From contig CAVRJC010000007.1 in assembly GCA_963721435.1 (NCBI GenBank), positions 145,951-209,950 of the forward strand: DNA of 64,000 nt, written 5' to 3'. Positions 15,068 through 24,419 of the stretch are shown here, one piece after another. The stretch comes from CAVRJC01 sp963721435 (GTDB lineage: Bacteria; Actinomycetota; Acidimicrobiia; IMCC26256; DASPTH01). The first letter of the stretch is position 1, and every line of letters begins with the position of its first letter. Below the pieces are notes generated by a model. It made no database searches. It was not told the DNA's origin and saw nothing but the letters and a program-made list of their open reading frames with translations. A program made the position numbers and the translations under genes.

Positions 15068-17828
15068 GTGGCCAATCTGCCGTCGGGGACGTTGACGTTC
15101 CTCTTCACCGACCTCGAGGGCTCGACGCGTCTCTGGGAGCTGCACCCCGACGCGATGCAGGGCGCGCTGGCGCGTCACGACGCGATCTTGCGCGACGCGG
15201 TCGCTCGCAGCGGCGGTCAGATCGTGAAGTCGACGGGTGACGGCGTGCACGCCGCGTTCTCCGGAGCCGAAGGGGCGTTGCTCGCCGCGCACGACGCGCA
15301 GGTCGAGCTCGATCGCGCCGACTGGCCCGACACCGGCCCGTTGCGCGTGCGCATGGGCGTGCACACCGGGTTCGCGGAGCTTCGTGACGGCGACTACTTC
15401 GGGACCACGGTCAACCGTGCCGCGCGCCTCATGGCGGTGGCGCACGGAGGTCAGGTCGTGACGTCGCTCGCGACCGCGGAGCTCGTGCGCGACGACCTCC
15501 CCGAGCCGCTGGGGCTCGAGTATCTCGGCGAGCACCGCCTGCCCGACCTCGGGCGCGCCGAGCGCGTGTATCAGCTCACGGCACCCGATCTCGACGACGA
15601 GTTCCCGCCGCTGCGCTCGCTCGACGCGTTCCCCGGCAACCTCGGGTCGCAGCTCACGTCGCTCGTCGGGCGCGAACGCGAGCTGGAGTCGCTCGGCACC
15701 GCGATGCGCGCGTCGCGTCTCGTGACCCTCACCGGCGTCGGCGGAGTCGGCAAGACCCGGCTCGCGAATCACGTCGCCGCGCTCGTCGTGAAGCGGTTCC
15801 GCGACGGCGCGTGGTTCTGTGAGCTCGCCGCCGCGAACGACGAGGAATCCATGCTGCAGCTCATCGGCGCCGCCCTCGGCGTGAGCCCGCATCCGTCTTC
15901 CACCGTCGAAGGCAGCATCCTCGACTGGCTCCGCCCGAAGCGTGTCCTGCTGGTCCTCGACAACTGCGAGCACCTGATCGACGACGCGGGCCGGTTCGCC
16001 GAGAACGTCCTCTTCAACTGCCCGGGCGTGCGCATCCTCGCGACGAGCCGCGAGGGGCTCGGCATCGAAGGCGAGCAGATCGTCGCGCTCCGTTCACTGT
16101 CGGTGCCCAGCGCGGCGACGACCGTCGACGCGATCGGCGCGAGTGACGCCGTCACGCTGTTCGTCGAACGCGCCCGTGCCGTGCGCGCCGACTTCGCGAT
16201 CGAACCCGGCAACGTCGCCGCGGTCGCGGAGATCTGCCGCCGGCTCGACGGCATCCCGTTGGCGATCGAGCTCGCGGCGGCGCGGGTCGTCGCCATGACC
16301 CCGGGGGAGATCGCGAACCTGCTCGACGAGCGCTTCCGGCTGCTCACGGGCGGGCGACGCACCGCGGTCGAGCGTCACCAGACGCTGCGCCGCACCGTCG
16401 ACTGGTCGTACTCGTTGCTCGACGAGCCGGAGCGCATGGTGTTCGATCGGCTCGGCGTGTTCGCCGGCACCTTCGACTCGGCTGCCGCCACCGCGATCGC
16501 CGCGGGCGAGGGCGTCGAAGCGTGGGACGTCGTCGACGCGCTCGCGGGTCTGGTTGCGAAGTCGATGGTGATCGCCGACGAGTCGGGTGTCGAGACCACC
16601 CGGTACCACGTGCTGGAAACCCTGCGGCAGTACGCGCGCGAGCGGCTCGAGGAGCACGGTGGCACCGACCCGTGGCGCCGTCGCCACGCCGAGTACTACG
16701 CGGCCTTCGCGGAAGCGATGGCGCCGGGCCTCGCGGGGCCCGAAGACTGGGCGTGGCGCCGGCGTGTGCGCACCGAGCTCGACAACCTGCGGAGCGCGGT
16801 CACGTGGGCCCTCGACTCCGGTGATGATGCGGACGCGGCGTTCGCGCTCCGCATCATCGCAGCACTCGTCAACGAGGTCAGCCTCGACCGTGCCGCGGGG
16901 ATCGGCGCGTGGGCCGAGCGCGCGCTCGGGGCGGCCGAGGACGCGACGCCGGTGCTGCGCAGCGCGGTGTTCGCGGGCGCGGGCATGAAGGCGTTCATGC
17001 GCGGCGATCTCGCGCGCGCTCGCAACCTCTCCGAGGACGCGCTGCGCGACGCTCTTCCCGCGGACCTGCCCGGGGTCATGCTGGCGTACGTCACGCGCGC
17101 GGTCGTCGCGCTGACGCAGTCGGAGTACGAGACGGCGTACGCGATCGTCGACGAAGGCCGTCGCAGTCTCGAGCGCGGGGAGGGCACGGCGGTGGCCGCG
17201 ATGCTGCACGCGGTCGCCGCGATCGCGCACAACGCCGGGGGTGACTCCGAGGCCGCGCGCACCGAAGCGGAAGCCGGCGTCGCGATCGCACGCGAGCTGC
17301 GGCACTCCTCGGCGCTCGCGACCGCGCTCAGCGCACTGGGGCAGGCCCGTCTCCGCGACGACCCCGACGCAGCGCTGCTCGCGCTCGAGGAGAGCCAGGC
17401 ACTGGTGCGATCCGGCGCGACCGACGTGATGTTCGCCAACACGTCGATGCAGATCGCACGACTTCGGGCACAGCGTCGGTGACGTCGCAGGAGGGCTCGA
17501 AGCCCTGCGGGAAGGTGTCCGGCACGCCTCCGACGCCGGTGACCGGGTGTACCTCGCGGGTCTGATGCAGTACGCGGTGGCGATCTTCGCCGAGCTCGGC
17601 TACGTGGAGCCGGCGACGGTCGTGGCCGGACTCGTCGACGAGAAGGGCTTCCACCATTTCGTCGGCGTGGAAGCGGGGGAGTGGCAGCACGTGCTCGAGA
17701 CCGCGCGCGACGCGCTCGGCGAGGCTCGGTTCGCCGAAGCCCTCGCGCAGGGTGCGGCGATGACGCTCGACGACGCCGTCGACTACATCCTCGACACGCT
17801 CGCGACCCTGTTCGAATCAGTGGGTTGA
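15068..17828 (+). CDS. Class III nucleotide cyclase fused to NB-ARC-like ATPase, one frame break
   Basis: A large signalling protein of about 919 aa. Residues 5-165 form a class III adenylate/guanylate cyclase domain: FTDLEGSTRLWE holds the metal Asp, then KSTGDGVHAAF and YFGTTVNRAARL. A STAND-type ATPase follows, with Walker A GVGGVGKTRL at about residue 223, Walker B VLLVLDNCEHL at about 293, then LATSREGLGIEGEQ and GIPLAIELAAARV. The remainder is helical and repeat-like (TPR type), ending LDTLATLFESVG. The frame shifts by one extra base near 17465. A DNA-binding domain is not seen, so output is probably via cNMP or partner proteins. GTG 15068 follows GAGGGAGGG. Confidence 0.88.
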
Positions 17829-17850
17829 CCAACCAAGGGAGGGAACCGAA

Positions 17851-18027
17851 ATGATCAAAGGGCTTCTGATCGGGATCGTGATCTTCTTGATCGGCACGTT
17901 TCCGGCGACATGGCTGCTGATGCTGTTCCTCGGCAACGTGCACGTCAACGTCTCCTACTGGGGCGCGCTGCCCCTCGGCGCGTTGGTGTCGGTGCTGCTC
18001 GGCGGGGTCACTGCGCAGTTCGACTGA
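17851..18027 (+). CDS. Small two-helix membrane protein, 58 aa
   Basis: A 58-residue hydrophobic protein beginning MIKGLLIGIVIFLIGTFPAT, with two predicted membrane helices (about residues 4-27 and 36-53) joined by a short NVHVNVSYWG loop. ATG 17851 has a strong ribosome-binding site (AAGGGAGGGAA). It follows the cyclase-ATPase by 22 bases on the same strand and overlaps the 3' end of the convergent gene by 20 bases. Function is unknown. Confidence 0.65.
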   Translation: MIKGLLIGIVIFLIGTFPATWLLMLFLGNVHVNVSYWGALPLGALVSVLLGGVTAQFD

Positions 18028-18421
18028 GCCCGTCGAGCACCGCAGCCGGGACCACGAACCGCCAGCCCTGGTCGGCGAGTGCCGCGCGCGATACCCGGAC
18101 GCTCCCGAGGTCGACGCCGGCGGACGAGAACGAGAAGACCCACGACGATCCCTGATCGAACAGATCGTGGACAGTGTGGGTGGACGCGGGCTCGACCGTG
18201 CCGAGGAGTTGCACGCCGTCGTCGGTGCTCGAGCTCACGGCGACGGTGATCGGTGTCTCGCCGCGATTGACGATCGCGACGTGACGCACACGCGCGGGCT
18301 CCGCGACGAGCAGCGTCGCGGACGCGAGCACGAGCACCGCGAGCAGGATCGCCAGAACAGGGATGAAGCGGCGGAACGATCGTTGGGGCGCGTGTGGGCG
18401 CGCAATGGTCACGTTGGTCAC
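18008..18421 (-). CDS. Membrane-anchored hypothetical protein, 137 aa
   Basis: The start GTG at 18421 (VTNVTIARPHAPQRSFRRF) is followed by one membrane helix (IPVLAILLAVLVLASATLLV, about residues 18-40) and an extracytoplasmic domain of about 95 residues rich in beta strands (HVAIVNRGETPITVAVSSS, later GSSWVFSFSSAGVDLGSVRV). The fold hints at an Ig- or cupredoxin-like sandwich; no family is recognised. GGGG five bases upstream serves as Shine-Dalgarno. It lies 29 bases downstream of another small membrane protein gene, so the two form an operon. Confidence 0.6.
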   Translation of the reverse strand: MTNVTIARPHAPQRSFRRFIPVLAILLAVLVLASATLLVAEPARVRHVAIVNRGETPITVAVSSSTDDGVQLLGTVEPASTHTVHDLFDQGSSWVFSFSSAGVDLGSVRVSRAALADQGWRFVVPAAVLDGLSRTAQ

Positions 18422-18450
18422 GAGGACCCCTTTCGCGAGGGAGGATTCCG

Positions 18451-18828
18451 CTAGAGCGCGGACGCGAAGGCCGTGACCAGAGGTGGCGCGCGCGCCGGGG
18501 CGCGCGTGGTGAGTGGAGCAGCGACGCGGTGTCGACGCCGGTGCGCCGACAGCCATTGGCACGCCGCGACGAGTATCGCCGCGGCCGCGAGCGCGGCCCA
18601 CGGGAGATCGAAGCGCCGAGCATCGGACGAGCTGGTGTGCGAGTCGAAGCTTGGGAGCTCGGCGGTGACGACCGCGTTGTCGCGGGTGATCGTGACCCGT
18701 TCGTGCCGCCCGAGACGGTCGAGCGCGGTCGGGGGGGTGGCGAGGCGGCCGAACAGTGTCGGCGTGGCGACCCCGAATGCGGCGACGCCCAGCACGAGCG
18801 CGAGCACGAGAGCGCGGCGGCGACCCAT
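18451..18828 (-). CDS. Membrane protein with two helices, 125 aa, unknown function
   Basis: Starts MGRRRALVLALVLGVAAFGV, a basic N terminus and signal-anchor helix, followed by an outside loop of about 50 residues (LDRLGRHERVTITRDNAVVT) and a second helix (LPWAALAAAAILVAACQW) before a basic, Arg/His- and Pro-rich tail. ATG 18828 is preferred over an upstream TTG; TAAGAA lies 6 bases before it, close to the leaderless pattern. It is the first gene of a two-gene operon and is divergent from the aquaporin gene. Function unknown. Confidence 0.55.
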   Translation of the reverse strand: MGRRRALVLALVLGVAAFGVATPTLFGRLATPPTALDRLGRHERVTITRDNAVVTAELPSFDSHTSSSDARRFDLPWAALAAAAILVAACQWLSAHRRRHRVAAPLTTRAPARAPPLVTAFASAL

Positions 18829-18925
18829 CCGCAATTCTTACCCGCGCCGTCTCCGTTCGAGACATCCTGCCCCCCAGTGCTGCCGCTGGACGCGAGGGAG
18901 GTCCCTGGCTCTCGCTGAGCGGTCT

Positions 18926-18936
18926 GTGATAATCAC
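18926..18936 (+). promoter_or_regulatory. Palindrome GTGATAATCAC containing an extended -10
   Basis: GTGAT-A-ATCAC is a perfect odd palindrome and contains GATAAT preceded by TGT, an extended -10. It lies 29 bases upstream of the aquaporin start. Confidence 0.4.
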
Positions 18937-18964
18937 GCGCGCACGCGACCGGGGAGGGAACCTC

Positions 18965-19732
18965 ATGTCGAGAGTGGCGAGAATTCTGATCGCCGAAGCA
19001 ATTGGTACGGCGATCCTCGTGCTGGGTGGTCCGGGGAGCGCCATGATCGCGACCGGGACCTTTGGCGGCCCACCTTCAACGATCGGCAGGCTTGGGGTCG
19101 CGCTCGCATTCGGCCTGAGCCTCCTCTGCGCGGCCTATCTCTTCGGGCACATCTCGGGTTGTCACATCAATCCGGCGGTCACCATCGGGATGTGGGCGCT
19201 GAAGCGCACTGAAGGCCGGGAAGTACCCGCATACATCGTCGGGCAGCTCATCGGTGCCGCACTCGCCGGCCTCGCGCTGTTCGGTATCTTCGAGTCCAGC
19301 GACACCGTCGCAAAGAGCAAGCTCGGATCGCAGGCGATCTTCTCGGGAGCGTCGAACGGCTACGACACCCATTCGCCTGCCGGCTTCGCGCTGGCGGCGG
19401 TGATCATCACCGAGGTGCTGTTCACCGCGCTGTTCGTCCTCGTGATCGCCGGCACCACGCGCAAGTCGGCGATCGTCGGATTCGCAGGGATCCCGATCGG
19501 ACTCATGCTCGCACTCATCCACCTCGTGACGATCCCGATCGACAACACGAGCGTGAACCCCGCGCGGAGTTTCGGTACTGCGATCTTCGCCAACAGCTGG
19601 GCACTCGAGCAGCTGTGGGTGTTCATCGTGTTCCCGATTGTCGGCGGGCTCATCGGCGCGCTGATCTGGCGCCTCATCACCACGAAGGAAGATGAGGGCG
19701 CAGTCGAGACCGAGGTTGTGGCTCAGAGCTGA
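18965..19732 (+). CDS. Aquaporin/MIP-family channel
   Basis: A 255-residue tetrameric channel protein with six membrane helices. Both pore motifs are intact: NPA in GCHINPAVT at about residues 69-71 and NPA in TSVNPARSFG at about 198-200, the latter followed by the selectivity-filter Arg. The first helix reads AEAIGTAILVLGGPGSAM, as in AqpZ. A small residue after the second NPA and no glycerol-specific insertion favour water transport, but this is inference. ATG 18965 follows GGGGAGGGAA. The 3' end overlaps the convergent alcohol dehydrogenase by 10 bases. Confidence 0.93.
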   Translation: MSRVARILIAEAIGTAILVLGGPGSAMIATGTFGGPPSTIGRLGVALAFGLSLLCAAYLFGHISGCHINPAVTIGMWALKRTEGREVPAYIVGQLIGAALAGLALFGIFESSDTVAKSKLGSQAIFSGASNGYDTHSPAGFALAAVIITEVLFTALFVLVIAGTTRKSAIVGFAGIPIGLMLALIHLVTIPIDNTSVNPARSFGTAIFANSWALEQLWVFIVFPIVGGLIGALIWRLITTKEDEGAVETEVVAQS

Positions 19733-20841
19733 TAGTTGATGACGGAACGGGCGACTTCGCCGCGCTCCATCGCGGCGAAGGCCTCGTTCACGTCGTCGAG
19801 GTCGATCGTGCGTGACACGAGCTCGTCGAGCATGAGGGTGCCGTCGCGGTAGCGCTCGATCAGGCGCGGGATGTCTCGCTGGGGATCGGACGACCCGTAC
19901 CAGCAGCCGAGAATCTTGCGCTCCTGCAACAGCACGTCGGCGAACACCTCGATGTTCAGGAACACCTCGCGCGACGGGACGCCGACCAACACCACTTGAC
20001 CGCCGCGCCGCGTCATCTTGACCGCCTGCTCGATGGTCGGCCCCAGGCCGATGACCTCGAGGCTCACGTCGGCGCCCCGGCCTTCGGTGAGCCCGCGCAC
20101 CGCGCGCACGGTGTCGCCCTCCGAGGCGTCAATGGTGTGGGTGGCGCCGAACTGCCGGGCGAGCTCGAGCTTCGCGGGCTGCACGTCGATGGCGATGATC
20201 TGGCCCGCGCCCGCGATACGAGCGCCCTGGATCACGTTCAGGCCGACACCACCGCATCCGATGACCGCGACGCTGTCGCCGGGTGCGATGTCGGCGGTGT
20301 TCAGCGCGGCACCGACCCCGGTGAGCACACCGCACCCGAGCAGCGCCGCGAGCTGGAGGGGGAAGTCGCCGGGGATCTTCACGACGCTGATCGCGGGCAC
20401 GACGGTGAGCTCCGCGAACGTCCCGGAGAACGCCATCTGCTTGAGCTCCTCGCCATGCGACGTGGCGCGCGTCGTACCGTCGAGCAGCCCTGCCGCGCGC
20501 GACGCGCGCACCGCGACGTCACACAAGTAGGGCTGGCCGTGCACGCACCAGTAGCACTCGCCGCACTGGGGCGTCCACGAGATGACGACGTGATCACCAG
20601 GGGTGACTCCGTCGACACCGTCGCCGACCTCCTCCACGATCCCCGCGCCCTCGTGACCGAGGATCATCGGGATCGCCGCGGGGATGACGCCGTCTCGCAT
20701 CGACAGGTCGGAGTGGCACACACCCGACGCGGCCATGCGCACCGAGACCTCTCCGGCCTGCGGCGGCGCGACCTCGACGTCGGTGCGGACTTCGAGCGCT
20801 TCGCCGATGGTGGCCAGGACCGCGGCCTTCACTGTGCTCAC
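19723..20841 (-). CDS. Zinc-dependent alcohol dehydrogenase (MDR superfamily, class III-like)
   Basis: A 372-residue NAD(P)-dependent medium-chain dehydrogenase. The catalytic zinc ligands are Cys in ASGVCHSDL, His-Glu in GHEGAG, and a later Cys. The structural zinc lobe is CGECYWCVHGQPYLC. The Rossmann motif is GCGGVGLNVIQGARIAGAG followed by an acidic residue in AIDV, favouring NAD. Length and layout match class III or mycothiol-dependent formaldehyde dehydrogenases, but substrate is not certain. The start GTG 20841 is supported by TAGGTT six bases upstream. Confidence 0.92.
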   Translation of the reverse strand: MSTVKAAVLATIGEALEVRTDVEVAPPQAGEVSVRMAASGVCHSDLSMRDGVIPAAIPMILGHEGAGIVEEVGDGVDGVTPGDHVVISWTPQCGECYWCVHGQPYLCDVAVRASRAAGLLDGTTRATSHGEELKQMAFSGTFAELTVVPAISVVKIPGDFPLQLAALLGCGVLTGVGAALNTADIAPGDSVAVIGCGGVGLNVIQGARIAGAGQIIAIDVQPAKLELARQFGATHTIDASEGDTVRAVRGLTEGRGADVSLEVIGLGPTIEQAVKMTRRGGQVVLVGVPSREVFLNIEVFADVLLQERKILGCWYGSSDPQRDIPRLIERYRDGTLMLDELVSRTIDLDDVNEAFAAMERGEVARSVINYQL

Positions 20842-20847
20842 GCGGGG

Positions 20848-20853
20848 AACCTA
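20848..20853 (-). promoter_or_regulatory. -10 hexamer TAGGTT of the alcohol dehydrogenase
   Basis: On the minus strand TAGGTT ends 6 bases before the GTG at 20841, consistent with leaderless transcription. Confidence 0.45.
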
Positions 20854-20870
20854 CCGCGCCGCGCGCGCTC

Positions 20871-20896
20871 CTGAGAATCGTCTCAGACGCTCTCAG
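20871..20896. promoter_or_regulatory. Three TCTCAG-type hexamers spaced 10 bp apart
   Basis: CTGAGA at 20871-20876, then TCTCAG at 20881-20886 and 20891-20896, all starting 10 bases apart. The first two form a perfect inverted repeat around ATCG. They lie in the divergent region between the dehydrogenase and glycosyltransferase genes. Confidence 0.35.
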
Positions 20897-20912
20897 CGTT
20901 CTCTGGGAGTCG

Positions 20913-22160
20913 ATGTGCGATCGTCCGCCCATGAGCTCCATCGCCGCTTCCGAGCGGCCCGGCCCCGAGCACGACGAACGGCGGCCGCGCGAGCTCCCGC
21001 TCGTCGAGATCGTCGTCCCGGTGTTCAACGAAGCGCACGTGCTGGCCGCGAGCATCACTCGGCTGCATCACTACCTCGACGACCGGTTCCCGTTCGCGTG
21101 GCGGATCACGATCGCCGACAACGCGAGCACCGATGACACCTGGACGGTGGCGCGATCACTGTGCCGGTCACTCGCGGGCGTCGAAGCCGTGCACCTCGAC
21201 GAGAAGGGGACGGGGCGCGCGCTCCGACGCGTGTGGTCCGAGAGCAATGCCGACGTCGTGGCGTACATGGACGTCGACTTGTCGACCGACCTCGACGCGC
21301 TGCTGCCGCTCGTGGCCGGCGTCGTGTCGGGGCACAGCGACGTCGCGATCGGGTCCCGGCTCGCTCGGGGCGCCCGCGTCGTGCGGGGCCCGCGTCGGGA
21401 AGCGATCTCGCGCGCCTACAACCTCTTGCTGCACGCGACCTTGCACACGCACTTCCGCGACGCGCAGTGTGGCTTCAAAGCCGTGCGCGCCGACGCCGCG
21501 CGTGCCCTGCTGCCGTACGTCGAGGACGACGCCTGGTTCTTCGACACCGAGTTCCTCGTGCTCGCCGAGCGCGCCGGCCTGCGCATCCAGGAAGTGCCGG
21601 TCGACTGGGTCGACGACCCCGACTCCCGCGTCAACGTGTGGAGCACCGCGCGCGACGACCTGAAGGGCGTCTGGCGGGTGATGCGTCACCGCCGCCGCGG
21701 CATCGAGCTCGACGCGGGGCGCCCGCCTCCCGAGCTGCCGATCGGCATGGGCCAGCAGCTCGTGCGCTTCTGCATCGTCGGTGTGGTGTGCACGCTGCTC
21801 TACGCAGTGCTCTACAACGTGTGGCGCGACGGGCTCGGCCCGTGGCAGGCGAACTCCCTCGCGCTCGTCGTCACCATGTTGGTGAACACCGCGTGGAACC
21901 GGCGCTGGACGTTCCGCCGCCGCGGCCGTCACCGCCTGTTGCGCAACTACCTCGAAGCGAGCGTCGCGTTCGTCGTCGGCCTCGCGGTGTCGACGGCCGC
22001 GCTCGGTCTCTTGCGCGCGGTCTTCGGCTCGCCCGGGCGCGCGCTCGACACCGTCGTGCTTCTTGCCGCCGGCGCGCTCGCGACGGTCGTGCGCTTCGTG
22101 CTGTTCCGGAACTGGGTGTTCCGTCCTGATCGAGATCCATCGGCGACAGAGAGAGTGTGA
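20913..22160 (+). CDS. Family 2 glycosyltransferase fused to GtrA-like membrane domain (YkcC-like)
   Basis: A 415-residue polyprenyl-phosphate glycosyltransferase. Residues about 30-250 are a GT2 domain of the dolichyl-phosphate mannosyl/glucosyl transferase type: VEIVVPVFNEAHVLAASI, ADNASTDDT, DVDLSTDLDALLPL (the DxD region), and QCGFKAVR. Residues about 285-410 are a four-helix GtrA-like membrane domain, ending in the typical NWVF block (LFRNWVFRP). It would load a sugar onto undecaprenyl phosphate at the membrane for use outside. Its stop overlaps the next gene start (GTGATGA), giving coupling to the ArnT/YkcB-like enzyme. ATG 20931 is an alternative start. Confidence 0.88.
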   Translation: MCDRPPMSSIAASERPGPEHDERRPRELPLVEIVVPVFNEAHVLAASITRLHHYLDDRFPFAWRITIADNASTDDTWTVARSLCRSLAGVEAVHLDEKGTGRALRRVWSESNADVVAYMDVDLSTDLDALLPLVAGVVSGHSDVAIGSRLARGARVVRGPRREAISRAYNLLLHATLHTHFRDAQCGFKAVRADAARALLPYVEDDAWFFDTEFLVLAERAGLRIQEVPVDWVDDPDSRVNVWSTARDDLKGVWRVMRHRRRGIELDAGRPPPELPIGMGQQLVRFCIVGVVCTLLYAVLYNVWRDGLGPWQANSLALVVTMLVNTAWNRRWTFRRRGRHRLLRNYLEASVAFVVGLAVSTAALGLLRAVFGSPGRALDTVVLLAAGALATVVRFVLFRNWVFRPDRDPSATERV

Positions 22161-24395
22161 TGACCACCACGGCCGAGCCCGAAGGCAACGTCGACGTGAC
22201 GGCGGAGTCCCCGCCGTACGACCAGCCCGCGCCCCCGCAGCAGCCGTCCGACGCCGCGCCGACCAAGCTCTCTCCGGCCGAGCCGTCGGACGACGACCGC
22301 GAGCACCGGCGTGGCCGCATCGCGCTCGTCTCCGTGACCGCGCTCTCCTTCGTGCTCAACGCGTGGGGCGTCGGCGCGCAGGGGCTCGGGAACACCTATT
22401 ACGCGGCCGCGGCCCGCAGCATGTCGCAGAGCTGGCACAACTGGTTCTTCAACGCGTTCGACCCGGGTGGCTACATCACCGTCGACAAGCCGCCGGTCGC
22501 GACGTGGATCCAGGCCTCGAGCGTGCGGATCTTCGGCTTCTCGCCGACCAGCCTGATGCTGCCGAGCGCGATCGCCGGCGCGGCCGCGGTCGCGATCCTG
22601 TGGTGCACGATCCGACCGCGCTTCGGGATCGCCGCGGCCACGGTCTCGGCCGGCATCCTCGCGTTGAGCCCGATCAACGTTGCCGTCAACCGGCTCAACC
22701 TGCCCGACCCGTTCATGATCCTGTTCCTCGTGGCCGCGGCGTGGGCAGTGATGCGCTCGCTCGATTCGGAGCACGGGCTGCGGTGGGTGCTGCTCGCGGG
22801 ATTGTTCGTCGGCGTGGCCTTCAACACGAAGATGCTCGCGGCGTACATCCCGGTCCCGGCGATCGGCCTCGCGGTGCTCATCGGCACGACGGGCTCGTGG
22901 TGGCGGCGCATCGGGCACGGCGTCGCGTTCGGTGCATCGGCGCTTGCGTGCTCGTTGCCGTGGATGGTGGTGGTCGACCTCTGGTCGAAGAGCGCGCGTC
23001 CCTACATCGGCGGCAGCACCAACAACACCGTGTTCGATCTCGTCTTCGGGTACAACGGCTTCGGTCGCGTCGACGGCAACGGCCAGGGCGGTGGCGGGCA
23101 GATCGCCGGCGGTGGCCTCAACGGCCCCGGTGGCGTGTTCGGCGGCTCGCCCGGCCTGTTCCGCCTGTGGAACGACGCCGTGGGCGGCCAGATCGCGTGG
23201 CTCCTCCCACTCGGCGTGGCGGCGGCAGTCGCGGCGCTGTGGCTGCACCGACGGGACCGGGCGAAGATGGCCGGGGTCGTGATGTTCGCCCTGTGGGCGC
23301 TGATCTGCGCGGTCGTGTTCAGCTACGCCAAGGGCACGTTCCACAGCTACTACACGAGCGAGCTCGCGCCCGGGCTGGCCGCGACCATCGGCATCGGTGG
23401 GGTGGCGCTGGTCAAGCTCATCCGCGCGAGCCGCGCTTGGCTCGCGCTCGTCGGCGTCGCGCTCCTCGTGACCGTCGTCATCCAGATGGACCTCATCGGG
23501 CGCACCCCCGACTTCTTCGGCTGGACCGAAGGCGTGCTCATCGTGCTCGCGCTCGCTGCGGGCGCCGTCCTCGTCGCCTCGATCTTCTCCGAGCAGCGGG
23601 GCGTGCTCATCCCGATCGGCCTCGGGCTCGCGCTCGCGGCGTCGATCGTCACGCCGGCGGCGTGGGCACTGAGCGAGACGTCGAACGCGACGCTGAACGC
23701 GACGCTGCCCGCAGGCAGGCCCGCGCGTCGGCACTGCCGCAGGCACGTTCGGTGGCGGTCAGTTCGCGGGCTCGCAGAACACGAGCCTCGCCGACTTCCT
23801 GCGCTCGGAGTCGAGCGGCGAGCGCTGGGACCTCGTGGTGTCGAACGCGCAGTCGGCGTCGAACCTGATCGCGCAGGACGACGTGTCGGTCATGGCGCTC
23901 GGCGGGTTCATCGGCACCGATCCCGCGTCGACGGTGGAGTCGATCGCCGATCTCGTCGACAAGGGAGAGGTGCGCTTCTTCCAGCCGAACGGTGGCGGAT
24001 TCGGCGGGTTCGGAGGCGGCGGCTCCCGTCCGAACTTCAACCCCGGCGCGGGCACCGGCGGTACCGGGAACTTCACGCCCCCGAACTTCAACGGCGGTGG
24101 GAACGGGAACTTCACGCCCCCGACCGGGAACGGGCGCCCGAACTTCACGCCGGGGTCGGGCAATCTCCCGCAGGTCCCGAACGGCGCCGGTCCCCAGGGG
24201 GGGTTCGGCGGTGGCGCGGGTGGAGCGTTCGGCGGGGTGGCGAACGACAACTCGGCGATCATGAGCGCGGTGCGGTCGGTGTGTACCGCAGTGACGTCGG
24301 CGTCCACCAACGGCAGGATCCCGACGCAGTACGACGGCCAGATCTACGACTGCCAGGGCAAAGGCGCCGCGCTACGGGCCACGGCGCAGGTGTAG
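22160..24395 (+). CDS. GT39/ArnT-like polyprenyl-sugar transferase with Gly-rich region (YkcB-like), one frame break
   Basis: An integral membrane glycosyltransferase of about 744 aa that moves sugars from a polyprenyl carrier to an outside acceptor. After a Pro-rich N-terminal tail come about a dozen membrane helices, with the catalytic first loop YYAAAARSMSQSWHNWF and FDPGGYITVDKPPVATW typical of the PMT_2/ArnT family. A Gly/Asn-rich loop (DGNGQGGGGQIAGGG) and a long Gly-Phe-Pro-rich tail (GGGFGGFGGGGSRPNFNP) flank a C-terminal domain with LVVSNAQSASNLI and TDPASTVESIADLV. The frame shifts by one base near 23715. It is coupled to the GT2-GtrA gene, as ykcC and ykcB are in Bacillus. Confidence 0.85.
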
Positions 24396-24405
24396 CGCCC
24401 CCGGA

Positions 24406-24411
24406 TAGTCT
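24406..24411 (+). promoter_or_regulatory. -10 hexamer TAGTCT of ppk2
   Basis: TAGTCT lies 8 bases before the GTG at 24420. It is 10 bases after the stop of the upstream gene, giving ppk2 its own leaderless promoter. Confidence 0.45.
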
Positions 24412-24419
24412 CCGGCCCC

